This document shows, piece after piece, positions 1-6,281 of a DNA stretch of 14,577 bases. The notes below the pieces were generated by a model. That model was not told the DNA's origin. It worked only from the letters and a program-made list of their open reading frames with translations, and searched no databases. The DNA comes from Acidobacteriota bacterium. GTDB lineage: Bacteria; Acidobacteriota; Blastocatellia; Pyrinomonadales; Pyrinomonadaceae. Position 1 is the stretch's first letter; each line of letters begins with the position of its first letter. The translations under genes were made by a program, and so were the position numbers. The stretch is from positions 1-14,577 of the forward strand of contig JAHEEZ010000074.1 in the NCBI GenBank assembly GCA_024640445.1. The letters run 5' to 3'.

Positions 1-852
1 GAAGACGGCTTCCACGAGATCTGCACCGCATTCCAGTCGATATCCCTTCACGATACGCTTGATTTTGGGTTTGCCGAAGTGCTGGAAGTCAACTGTTCAG
101 ATCCAGGGCTTTCCTGCGGCGACGATAATCTGATCGTTCGCGCCGCCAGATTACTGAGCAGTCGTTTCGGAATTCGCCGGGGGGCCCGGATCGACCTTGA
201 GAAGAGGATTCCGTTTCCGGGCGGGCTTGGAGGAGGTTCCTCCAACGCCGCCTCTGCGCTTCTCGGTTTGGCCGAGCTCTGGGATGTAGAACCGTCCGCC
301 GACGATCTTCTTCAAATGGCCTCCGAGCTTGGATCGGATGTTCCATTCTTTCTTTTCGGCGGCACTGCTCTGGGAACGGGCCGCGGGACCGACCTGGAGC
401 CGCTCCCTGATTTTGCGCAACAGAGCCTTGTACTGGTGTCCCCGAATGTCGAAATTCAGACCGGTGCGGCGTTCGAAATCCTCGAAAGGCCCGGCTTGAC
501 AAAGGATAGCCCAAATTTTATTCTCAATGTTTGCCGTGATTTGGCCGGAAAGCTGAATTCCGGGCTTCCGGAACTTGAAAACGATTTTGAATCCGCGGTT
601 TTTGAGCTAGCCCCGGAAGTGGCGAGGGCACACTCTTCGTTGTCGTCCGTGGGCGCTTCCAAAGTGTTGCTTTCGGGCAGCGGGGCCAGCGTTTTCGGTA
701 TCTTTGACAACGATAGCCGGCGAGATGCGGCTGTTAGCGTGCTGGGCCGACAAGAAGATCTGAAAGTCTTCTCGGTCGAAACGGTTTCTCGGGCGGCGTA
801 CTTTGAGGCTTTCGGTCCCTGCAGGCATTTGCTTCAAAAGATAACCGATTAG
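1..852 (+). CDS. ispE: 4-diphosphocytidyl-2-C-methyl-D-erythritol kinase, 5'-partial
   Basis: Cytoplasmic GHMP-family kinase of the MEP (non-mevalonate) isoprenoid pathway; it phosphorylates the 2-hydroxyl of CDP-methylerythritol using ATP. The frame is open from base 1 and the stop is at 850-852, leaving 283 residues. The window starts at E-D-G-F-H-E, which aligns with ADGYH near residue 22 of the E. coli enzyme, so about 20 N-terminal residues lie outside. The glycine-rich ATP loop PGGLGGGSSNAA is encoded from base 217. The DNLIVRAARLL segment before it is typical of IspE, and the C-terminal GHMP motif LLSGSGASVFGIF is present. The GTG at 79 is internal and not the start. The tRNA-Gln gene begins six bases after the stop, so both may share a transcript. 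Identification is firm from the three motifs and the following prs-rplY-pth order. Confidence 0.96.
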   Translation, partial: EDGFHEICTAFQSISLHDTLDFGFAEVLEVNCSDPGLSCGDDNLIVRAARLLSSRFGIRRGARIDLEKRIPFPGGLGGGSSNAASALLGLAELWDVEPSADDLLQMASELGSDVPFFLFGGTALGTGRGTDLEPLPDFAQQSLVLVSPNVEIQTGAAFEILERPGLTKDSPNFILNVCRDLAGKLNSGLPELENDFESAVFELAPEVARAHSSLSSVGASKVLLSGSGASVFGIFDNDSRRDAAVSVLGRQEDLKVFSVETVSRAAYFEAFGPCRHLLQKITD

Positions 853-858
853 ATTTAT

Positions 859-930
859 TGGGGCGTGGCCAAGTGGTAAGGCACCGGGTTTTGGTCCCGG
901 CATTCGTAGGTTCGAATCCTTCCGCCCCAG
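859..930 (+). tRNA. tRNA-Gln (anticodon TTG)
   Basis: A full cloverleaf can be folded. The acceptor stem TGGGGCG (859-865) pairs with CGCCCCA (923-929), with discriminator G930. The D stem is GCC/GGC, and the anticodon stem CCGGG (884-888) pairs with CCCGG (896-900). The seven-base loop TTTTGGT places TTG at 891-893, decoding CAA and probably CAG. The T loop TTCGAAT is canonical. The T stem GTAGG/CCTTC has one T-T mismatch (907 against 921). CCA is not encoded: the bases after the discriminator are CAG. The U1-A72 pair at the acceptor end is typical of tRNA-Gln. It lies between ispE and prs on the same strand. Confidence 0.95.
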
Positions 931-948
931 CAGTTTTCTATATGACAC

Positions 949-996
949 GGCGAGTGACCGGTCTTGATTTCCGGGTCGCTCGTCATTTGTTTGTTT
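949..996 (+). terminator. Hairpin with T-rich tail between tRNA-Gln and prs; terminator or attenuator
   Basis: Arms 949-959 (GGCGAGTGACC) and 974-984 (GGTCGCTCGTC) form 11 pairs, two of them G-T. The 14-base loop can pair further (GG with CC). The tail at 985-996 reads ATTTGTTTGTTT. The structure resembles an intrinsic terminator with an interrupted T tract. Its tail ends ten bases before the prs ATG at 1006, leaving no room for a promoter after it. Transcripts making prs must therefore read through it, or start inside or before it. It could trim the tRNA transcript, attenuate prs, or both. Confidence 0.5.
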
Positions 997-1005
997 CAGG
1001 TCGAA

Positions 1006-1962
1006 ATGAGCGTAACTGGAGACATCAAGATATTCACGGGTAACGCGCACGTGGGGCTTGCGGAGAGTATTTGCAGGAAACTTAACTGCGACCTTGGAAT
1101 GGCAAGCACCGGGCGCTTCTCTGATGGCGAATTCAATTTCCAGATCAGAGAGAATGTCCGAGGCGCCGATGTTTTTATCATTCAGCCGACATGCCCTCCG
1201 ACCGATCAGAACCTGATGGAGCTTCTGATCATGCTTGACACGTTCAAGCGGGCATCGGCGGAGAGGGTCACGGCTGTGATTCCGTATTTTGGCTACGCAA
1301 GGTCGGACAAAAAGGACCGTCCGCGCGTCCCGATCGCGGCGAAATTAATCGCAAACCTGATCAACACCGCCGGGACGGACAGGATACTGACACTTGACCT
1401 CCATGCGGCGCAGATACAGGGTTTCTTTGACATCCCCGTTGATCACTTGTACGCGGCGCCGGTGATCGTCAACTATTTTCAGACGAACCCGATAGAGAAC
1501 CTTGTGGTCGTCGCGCCCGACACGGGCGGAGCGGAACGGGCAAGGGCATATGCGAAGCGGCTGGATGCGGGACTGGTTCTCGTAGACAAACGCCGTGAAA
1601 AGGCAAACGTCGCCGAAGTGATGAATGTGGTCGGCGAGGTCGAGGGGATGAACTGCCTTATCGTCGACGATATGTGCGATACGGGCGGAACGATATGCAA
1701 GGTTGCGGGTGCGCTGCACAGTAACGGGGCGAACGAGATATACGCGTGTTTTTCGCACGCGGTGCTTTCCGGTAATGCGATCGAGAATCTCGCGAACTCG
1801 CATATCAAGAAGATCATCGTGACCGACACGATCCCGCTTTGCGAAAAAGGAAGGGGTCTCAAGGAAGAAGGAAGAATCGAAGTGCTTTCGGTGGCTGAAC
1901 TGCTCGCGACGGCAATAAAATCGATCCATGACGAAACCAGCGTTTCGTTTCTTTTCATATAG
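1006..1962 (+). CDS. prs: Ribose-phosphate pyrophosphokinase (PRPP synthetase)
   Basis: Makes 5-phosphoribosyl-1-pyrophosphate from ribose-5-phosphate and ATP, the shared precursor for purines, pyrimidines, histidine, tryptophan and NAD. The protein is 318 residues from ATG 1006, close to the usual 310-320. Its opening KIFTGNAH matches the family start, so the longer reading from TTG 964 (14 extra residues) is rejected. Visible motifs are RFSDGE, ENVRG near residue 50, AVIPYFGYARSDKKD (nucleotide and phosphate site), DLHAAQIQGFF, the flexible-loop segment DKRREKANV, and the PRPP-binding loop DDMCDTGGT at residues 221-229. This is a class I enzyme. A CAGG at 997-1000 is the only ribosome-site match. 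It sits directly behind the hairpin at 949-984, which may control it. rplY follows after 32 bases. Confidence 0.97.
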   Translation: MSVTGDIKIFTGNAHVGLAESICRKLNCDLGMASTGRFSDGEFNFQIRENVRGADVFIIQPTCPPTDQNLMELLIMLDTFKRASAERVTAVIPYFGYARSDKKDRPRVPIAAKLIANLINTAGTDRILTLDLHAAQIQGFFDIPVDHLYAAPVIVNYFQTNPIENLVVVAPDTGGAERARAYAKRLDAGLVLVDKRREKANVAEVMNVVGEVEGMNCLIVDDMCDTGGTICKVAGALHSNGANEIYACFSHAVLSGNAIENLANSHIKKIIVTDTIPLCEKGRGLKEEGRIEVLSVAELLATAIKSIHDETSVSFLFI

Positions 1963-1994
1963 AAAGGAGTAGATTTAAGTAGAGGCAACATAAA

Positions 1995-2672
1995 ATGGCT
2001 GAGAAATTTGTGATAAAAGCTGAGAAGAGGGATGGCCGCGGCACCAACAACGCGCGCCGTCTGCGCCGCGAGGGCAAGATCCCCGCTAATGTTTACGGAG
2101 GCGGCGAAGCTGCCGTTGCTATCACCGCGGACCATAAGGAACTTGCGGCGATCCTTCGTTCGGATTCCGGCGCAAACACGCTTTTCACGCTTGAAATTGA
2201 AGGTGTCGGCGAAAGCCGTGTCATCTTCCAGGACAGGCAGATCGATCCGGTTCACGGACGGCTACTTCACGCGGACCTTCGCAGGCTTGCCAAGGGTGAG
2301 AAGATCGAGCTGACGATCCCGATCCACCTTATCGGTGAGCCTCAGGGTGTTCGTGACGGAGGCGTGCTTGAGCAGCAGATGCGTGAGATGCACGTGTCCT
2401 GTACTCCGAGCAACATTCCCGAGGCGATCAATGTCGACGTTTCGGGACTGGAGATCGGCGAATCAATTGCGGTTGGCGACGTCAAAGTTGACGATGAGAT
2501 CACGGTGCTGGAATCGCCCGAAGCCATGATCGCTTCCGTCGCGTTCGTCAAGGAGCCCGAGCTCGAGCCGGCCGAAGAAGAGGGCATCGAACAGCCCGGA
2601 CTGGTTGGAGAGACCGAAGAAGGCGAAGAAGGAGCCGGCGAAGAGCCTGCTGCCGAAGAAGGAACGGAATAG
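1995..2672 (+). CDS. rplY: 50S ribosomal protein bL25, long CTC form
   Basis: Binds 5S rRNA in the central protuberance of the large subunit. At 225 residues it is the long CTC/TL5 type. Residues 1 to about 95 are the 5S-binding beta-barrel, with the signature RRLRREGKIPANVYGGG near residues 16-32 and DPVHGRLLHADLRRL. Residues of roughly 100-190 form the CTC domain (IHLIGEPQGVRDGGVLEQ, then LEIGESIAVGDVKV). The last 35 residues are a glutamate-rich, probably disordered tail. ATG 1995 has an AGAGG at 1981-1985; the stronger AAAGGAG at 1964-1970 lies about 25 bases away and is too distant to serve alone. The prs-rplY-pth neighbourhood supports the assignment. Confidence 0.96.
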   Translation: MAEKFVIKAEKRDGRGTNNARRLRREGKIPANVYGGGEAAVAITADHKELAAILRSDSGANTLFTLEIEGVGESRVIFQDRQIDPVHGRLLHADLRRLAKGEKIELTIPIHLIGEPQGVRDGGVLEQQMREMHVSCTPSNIPEAINVDVSGLEIGESIAVGDVKVDDEITVLESPEAMIASVAFVKEPELEPAEEEGIEQPGLVGETEEGEEGAGEEPAAEEGTE

Positions 2673-2707
2673 CCCGTATTCGGCTTTGATCAGCTGGAGC
2701 GGATCCG

Positions 2708-3319
2708 ATGATCTTTGGAAACGAAAGCGAACCGGCTTCTCCGGACTCGTCGGGCAGCCAATGGCTGATCGTCGGCCTTGGGAATCCGGGAAGCGAATAC
2801 CTTCGCACAAGGCATAACCTTGGGTTTATGGTTGTTGATCTGCTCGCTGAGCGTTATGGCGCCCAGGTCAAGAGGACAGAATGCAGGTCTTTGATCGGCA
2901 GAACGGAATTCGACGGAAGAATGGTCGAACTCGCGAAGCCGCAGACCTATATGAACCTCAGCGGCGAAGCCCTGGTTTGTCTCTTGAAGAAGGATGAAAG
3001 AAGCCTTGGCTGCACGCTGGTCATCGTGGATGATCTGGCGTTGCCGTTCGGGTCGGTCCGTCTCAGGGAGAAGGGCTCGGCTGGCGGACACAACGGGCTT
3101 AGATCGATAATCTCTTCGACCGGGACACAGGAGTTCGCGAGACTCAGGATAGGCATCCAGCCGGAGCATCCGATCTCCAACACGAGAAAGTTCGTGCTCG
3201 ACAATTTTTCGTCGGGTGATTCTGACGCACTTCGGGAAGTGCTTGTGAGAAGCGCCGACGCGGTGGAAACGGTGGTTGGCGAAAGTTTCGCCGCCGCAAT
3301 GTCGAAATTCAACAGTTGA
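2708..3319 (+). CDS. pth: Peptidyl-tRNA hydrolase
   Basis: Cleaves the ester bond of peptidyl-tRNAs that drop off ribosomes, recycling tRNA in the cytoplasm. It has 203 residues; the family is usually about 190, and the extra is an N-terminal stretch of about 17 polar residues before WLIVGLGNPG. Catalytic and substrate residues fit the family: N26 in GLGNPG, H36 in TRHNLGF, N83 in YMNLSG, D108 in VDDLALP, and N129 in GGHNGL. The second acidic position of the common DxLDLP pattern is alanine here (A111). ATG 2708 has GGAG at 2696-2699 with 8-base spacing. It starts 35 bases after rplY and is probably co-transcribed with it. Confidence 0.96.
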   Translation: MIFGNESEPASPDSSGSQWLIVGLGNPGSEYLRTRHNLGFMVVDLLAERYGAQVKRTECRSLIGRTEFDGRMVELAKPQTYMNLSGEALVCLLKKDERSLGCTLVIVDDLALPFGSVRLREKGSAGGHNGLRSIISSTGTQEFARLRIGIQPEHPISNTRKFVLDNFSSGDSDALREVLVRSADAVETVVGESFAAAMSKFNS

Positions 3320-3329
3320 TAGATGGAAA

Positions 3330-3386
3330 CCGCGAAGGGTTCGCGGGGAAATACAAAACACCTACTTCAGCACGAGTGGCTGAGGT
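3330..3386 (+). promoter_or_regulatory. rpsF leader with two hairpins (candidate autoregulatory region)
   Basis: Two stable hairpins lie in the 93 bases between pth and rpsF. The first pairs CCGCGAA (3330-3336) with TTCGCGG (3340-3346) around a GGG loop. The second pairs ACTTCAGC (3364-3371) with GCTGAGGT (3379-3386), with one G-T pair and loop ACGAGTG. Neither has a following T tract, so neither is a normal terminator. The second ends ten bases before the rpsF ribosome binding site. The S6-S18 complex is known to bind leaders of rpsF operons in many bacteria, so this is a reasonable candidate. However, I could not identify the conserved CCG loop or bulge of that motif with confidence. Confidence 0.35.
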
Positions 3387-3395
3387 TTGACAGCC

Positions 3396-3404
3396 AAAGG
3401 GAGG
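3396..3404 (+). promoter_or_regulatory. Ribosome binding site deciding the rpsF start
   Basis: AAAGGGAGG lies eight bases before TTG 3413, an almost perfect anti-16S match at ideal spacing. It supports TTG 3413 as the rpsF start over the ATG at 3323. That ATG would place this site inside the coding sequence and add 30 residues unlike any bS6. Confidence 0.8.
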
Positions 3405-3412
3405 ATAGAAAA

Positions 3413-3823
3413 TTGGCAGAATCGAGAGTATACGAATTGATGTACATCGCCGATCCGGCGACGGACGGCGATACGCTCGAACAGCTTAACAAAGAGATCG
3501 GGGAACTGGTCGAAAAGGAAGGCGGTTCGATCGTGAAACAAGAGGATATGGGCAAGCGCAAGCTTGCTTACAAAATAGGGAAGTTCAACGAAGGGTACTA
3601 CACCCTGTTCGAGATCGAAGGTTCCGGCAAGGAGATCGCTGAGCTGGAAAGGCGTATGCGCGTCAACGACAAGATCGTGCGTTACCTCACGGTGCGTGTC
3701 GATGAAGAGCGAAAGGCGGCTGATAAGATCGAGAACAAGCGTAAGGCTCGGAAGGAAAAACTCGCTGAACTTACAGGCGGGCTTTCCGATAATGATTCAA
3801 GCCGTTACGAAGAGGAAGAATAA
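3413..3823 (+). CDS. rpsF: 30S ribosomal protein bS6
   Basis: Small-subunit platform protein that binds 16S rRNA together with bS18. Starting at TTG 3413 it has 136 residues and opens (M)AESRVYELMYIADP, which fits the usual bS6 start a few residues before the first strand. The family pattern of a conserved E-x-G-G segment, then W/M-G-x-R-x-L-A-Y, is seen as EKEGGSIVKQEDMGKRKLAY, followed by GYYTLFEIEG and RRMRVNDKIVRYLTVRV. The C-terminal 40 residues are lysine-rich and then acidic, a common variable tail. An in-frame ATG at 3323 would add 30 atypical residues overlapping the leader hairpins and is rejected. rpsR follows 19 bases after the stop, with no ssb or priB between. Confidence 0.94.
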   Translation: MAESRVYELMYIADPATDGDTLEQLNKEIGELVEKEGGSIVKQEDMGKRKLAYKIGKFNEGYYTLFEIEGSGKEIAELERRMRVNDKIVRYLTVRVDEERKAADKIENKRKARKEKLAELTGGLSDNDSSRYEEEE

Positions 3824-3842
3824 GAAAGGAGGAAGTTGAAAA

Positions 3843-4160
3843 ATGGCTAATAAAGAAGACGTTGAAGTAAACAAGGATGACGAGAAAAGCGAAGCCAGTT
3901 CCTCCGGACGCGATTCCTCGCGTGAGAGGCGGCCGGCGAGAAGGCCTTCCAACCGGCGGTACAGCCGCAGGCGGCAAAGGCAGTCTGTCCCGGCGTATGT
4001 GGACTGGAAAGATGTTGAATTCCTCGAAAGGTTTATCCCCGAACGAGGCAAGATAATGCCGCGCCGCATTTCAGGCGTCTCGGCGAAGGACCAGAGGCGC
4101 GTCGCGAGGGCGATCAAGCGGGCGAGGGTTATGGCCCTGATCCCGTACGTTTCGGACTAA
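3843..4160 (+). CDS. rpsR: 30S ribosomal protein bS18
   Basis: Partner of bS6 on the 30S platform. It has 105 residues, against about 75 in most bacteria. The conserved core begins near residue 50 (YVDWKDVEFLERFIPERGKI) and continues through RRISGVSAKDQRRVARAIKRAR to MALIPYV. The extra is an N-terminal extension of about 45 residues: acidic at first, then serine-rich, then strongly arginine-rich, probably disordered and possibly rRNA-contacting. There are no cysteines, so this is the zinc-independent (C-minus) form. ATG 3843 follows AAAGGAGG at 3825-3832. It is in the middle of the rpsF-rpsR-rplI operon. Confidence 0.95.
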   Translation: MANKEDVEVNKDDEKSEASSSGRDSSRERRPARRPSNRRYSRRRQRQSVPAYVDWKDVEFLERFIPERGKIMPRRISGVSAKDQRRVARAIKRARVMALIPYVSD

Positions 4161-4179
4161 GGCGGGAGGTAAATCAGTT

Positions 4180-4710
4180 ATGGCTACAACGACATTATTG
4201 TTAAAGGAAGACATAGACAATCTTGGAGGCCGCGGTGAGATCGTGAAGGTCAAGTCGGGTTATGCCCGAAACTATCTGCTTCCTCACGGATTCGCGATCC
4301 TCGCGACCAAAGGTAATATCCGGCAGGTTGAGCAGGAGAGGAAAGTACTCCTAAAGAAGGCTGCTGAGGAAAAGGCGACCGCTGAGGCCCAGCTTGAGCA
4401 GATGGGTTCGATCGCTTTGAGATTTGAGAGGCTTGCCGGTGAAAGTGGAACGCTTTTCGGTTCTGTAACTTCGATCGATATCGCGGAGGCGCTTGTCGGG
4501 AAGGGTTACGAGATCGACCGTCGGAAGATCACGCTGAAGAGCCCTATCAAGGAACTTGGAAACTTCGTGGTGCCGGTCAGACTTCACAGGGAAGTGACGC
4601 TGGATCTTCCGGTCGCTGTCGTAGTTGAAGGCGAGGCGATCCAGGAGACCCTGGAAGAGGAGCCCGCGGCGGAAGCGGCCGCCCCTGAAAAGGCGGAAGA
4701 GAAGGAATAA
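4180..4710 (+). CDS. rplI: 50S ribosomal protein bL9
   Basis: Large-subunit protein at the base of the L1 stalk, with two globular domains joined by a long helix. It has 176 residues (usual about 148-150), the excess being an alanine/glutamate-rich C-terminal tail from about residue 148. The N-domain signature is clear: LLLKEDIDNLGGRGEIVKV, then GYARNYLLPHGFA around residues 27-39. The linker helix spans about 45-75 and is rich in K, E and A. The C-domain has GTLFGSVTSIDIAEAL. GGGAGG at 4164-4169 is placed ten bases before ATG 4180. It is the last gene of the ribosomal-protein operon, with a terminator about 100 bases downstream. Confidence 0.96.
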   Translation: MATTTLLLKEDIDNLGGRGEIVKVKSGYARNYLLPHGFAILATKGNIRQVEQERKVLLKKAAEEKATAEAQLEQMGSIALRFERLAGESGTLFGSVTSIDIAEALVGKGYEIDRRKITLKSPIKELGNFVVPVRLHREVTLDLPVAVVVEGEAIQETLEEEPAAEAAAPEKAEEKE

Positions 4711-4807
4711 TGACGGCTTCCGGGCGCTGAAAATAGGGGTCTGGAACGTCAAAAAATACAAATTCGGGTCGGCTTTGTTTGTTTCCCGACTTTGTAGTAG
4801 CATCTAG

Positions 4808-4846
4808 GGACTGCGGTGGGTTTCACATCTACTGCGGTCCTTTTTT
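4808..4846 (+). terminator. Intrinsic terminator after rplI
   Basis: Left arm 4808-4819 pairs with right arm 4829-4840 over 12 pairs, three of them G-T, with a nine-base loop, followed directly by TTTTTT (4841-4846). The arms also contain a direct repeat, ACTGCGGT. It probably ends the rpsF-rpsR-rplI transcript 100 bases after the stop and 50 bases before dnaB. A weak promoter-like pair, TTGTTT at 4775-4780 and TAGCAT at 4798-4803 (17-base spacer), lies just upstream. If real, dnaB mRNA would begin at this hairpin. Confidence 0.8.
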
Positions 4847-4897
4847 CCACCCGTAATCATTGTTTTTTTCTTCCGCACAGGGGGTGTCCCTTCAAGG

Positions 4898-6262
4898 ATG
4901 GTGACTTCTAACAGGCAGGTTTCCAGCGAACATTATCTTGAAAAGCCGCTACCGTCGAGTGACGAGAGTGAGCGCGTGATCCTCGGCGCGGTCTTGCTGG
5001 ACAACGCCCTGATCGCGCAGGCGGTGGAACTGCTGAAGCCGGAAGATTTCTATTCGCCGAGGCACAGACGTATTTTCAAGGCGATGATCGCGCTTTTTGA
5101 ACGGAGCGAGCGCATCGATCCGGTTCTGATCGGCGAGGAGTTGAAGAAAGAGGGTCATCTGGATTCCATCGGTGGGATCGCATCGATCACCGGACTAACT
5201 TACGGCCTCCCTCATTTTTCCAACATTAAGGACTACGCGAAGATAGTCCGCGACAAGTCGATCGTCCGCAACCTGATCAAGGTCTGCAATGAGATCACCA
5301 GCGAGGCGCTCGCGGAAGAGGATGAGGCTTCTGAGATCCTCGATCACGCTGAGCATATGATATTCGCGTTGGCGGAAGCCAGGACCCAGCAGGGATTCTC
5401 GCACGTCAAGCCTGTTGCGGAAGAGGTGCTCGCAAAGGTGCAGGAATTTGCAAAGCGAGATTCTCATGCGCTGACGGGACTGGCGACCGGATTTCGCGAG
5501 CTGGATACGATCACATCCGGACTTCAGCCGACGGACCTGATAATCGTCGCCGCCCGGCCTTCGATGGGAAAGACCTCGCTCTGCCTTACTCTTGCGCAAA
5601 ACGCCGCGATCCTTGAGCACGCCACGGTCGCCGTCTTCTCACTCGAAATGTCAAAAGAGCAGCTCGTGATGAGAATGCTCAGCTCCGAGGCCCGCGTCGA
5701 TGCGCACCGTTTCCGGAACGGCTTTCTTTCGAGAGAAGAGTGGAGCCGGCTTGCGGGCGCTATCAGCACGCTGACCGAAGCCAAGCTCTTCATTGACGAC
5801 ACTCCGGGGATCTCGGTTCTTGAAATGAGAGCGAAGGCTCGTCGCCTGCTTGCCGAACAGAAGAAACTGGACCTCATCGTGGTTGATTATCTTCAACTGA
5901 TGTCCGGTTCTTCCAACCGCCCCGAGTCGCGTCAGCAAGAGGTGTCGCAGATCTCCAGGGAGTTAAAGGGCCTCGCAAAGGAATTGAATGTTCCGGTTGT
6001 CGCTCTGTCCCAGCTTTCCAGAGCGCCTGAGGCGAGGAATCCGCCGAGGCCGCTTCTTTCCGATCTACGCGAGTCGGGGAGTATCGAACAGGACGCAGAT
6101 GTCGTCGCATTCATCTATCGCGAGGAGTATTACAATCAAACCGACGAGAACGCGGGCCTTGCCGAGATACTGGTTTCGAAGCAGAGAAATGGACCGACCG
6201 GGACCATCAAACTGGCTTTCCTGAAGGAATTCACACGATTCGAGAACTATTTCGGCGGATAG
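4898..6262 (+). CDS. dnaB: Replicative DNA helicase DnaB
   Basis: Hexameric 5'-3' helicase that unwinds DNA at the replication fork. It has 454 residues, normal length, and no intein. Residues of about 18-120 form the N-terminal primase-interacting domain (ERVILGAVLLDNALI, then the YSPRHRRIFKAM helix). The RecA-like ATPase core begins near 185 with TGLATGFRELDTITSGLQPTD. Walker A is ARPSMGKTS at residues 219-227 (K225). The H1a-like SLEMSKEQLVMRML follows. Walker B lies in LIVVDYLQLM, and the later DLRESGSIEQDADVVAFIYR block is diagnostic of DnaB. ATG 4898 has AGGGGG at 4879-4884 at a rather long spacing. The position after rplI is conserved in many bacteria. Confidence 0.97.
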   Translation: MVTSNRQVSSEHYLEKPLPSSDESERVILGAVLLDNALIAQAVELLKPEDFYSPRHRRIFKAMIALFERSERIDPVLIGEELKKEGHLDSIGGIASITGLTYGLPHFSNIKDYAKIVRDKSIVRNLIKVCNEITSEALAEEDEASEILDHAEHMIFALAEARTQQGFSHVKPVAEEVLAKVQEFAKRDSHALTGLATGFRELDTITSGLQPTDLIIVAARPSMGKTSLCLTLAQNAAILEHATVAVFSLEMSKEQLVMRMLSSEARVDAHRFRNGFLSREEWSRLAGAISTLTEAKLFIDDTPGISVLEMRAKARRLLAEQKKLDLIVVDYLQLMSGSSNRPESRQQEVSQISRELKGLAKELNVPVVALSQLSRAPEARNPPRPLLSDLRESGSIEQDADVVAFIYREEYYNQTDENAGLAEILVSKQRNGPTGTIKLAFLKEFTRFENYFGG

Positions 6263-6281
6263 GCTCCGTATAAGTGAGAAT

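Noticed and set aside
964..1005. Longer prs start at TTG 964
   Set aside because: The extra 14 residues are translated from the hairpin and T-rich tail and have no counterpart in PRPP synthetases.
1479..2255. Minus-strand open frame of 258 codons opposite prs and rplY
   Set aside because: Antisense shadow of two certain genes; the product is serine/threonine-rich with no recognisable domain.
4711..4807. Small coding gene between rplI and dnaB (frame 4625-4807)
   Set aside because: Mostly an out-of-frame reading of the rplI 3' end, with no ribosome site and no recognisable product.
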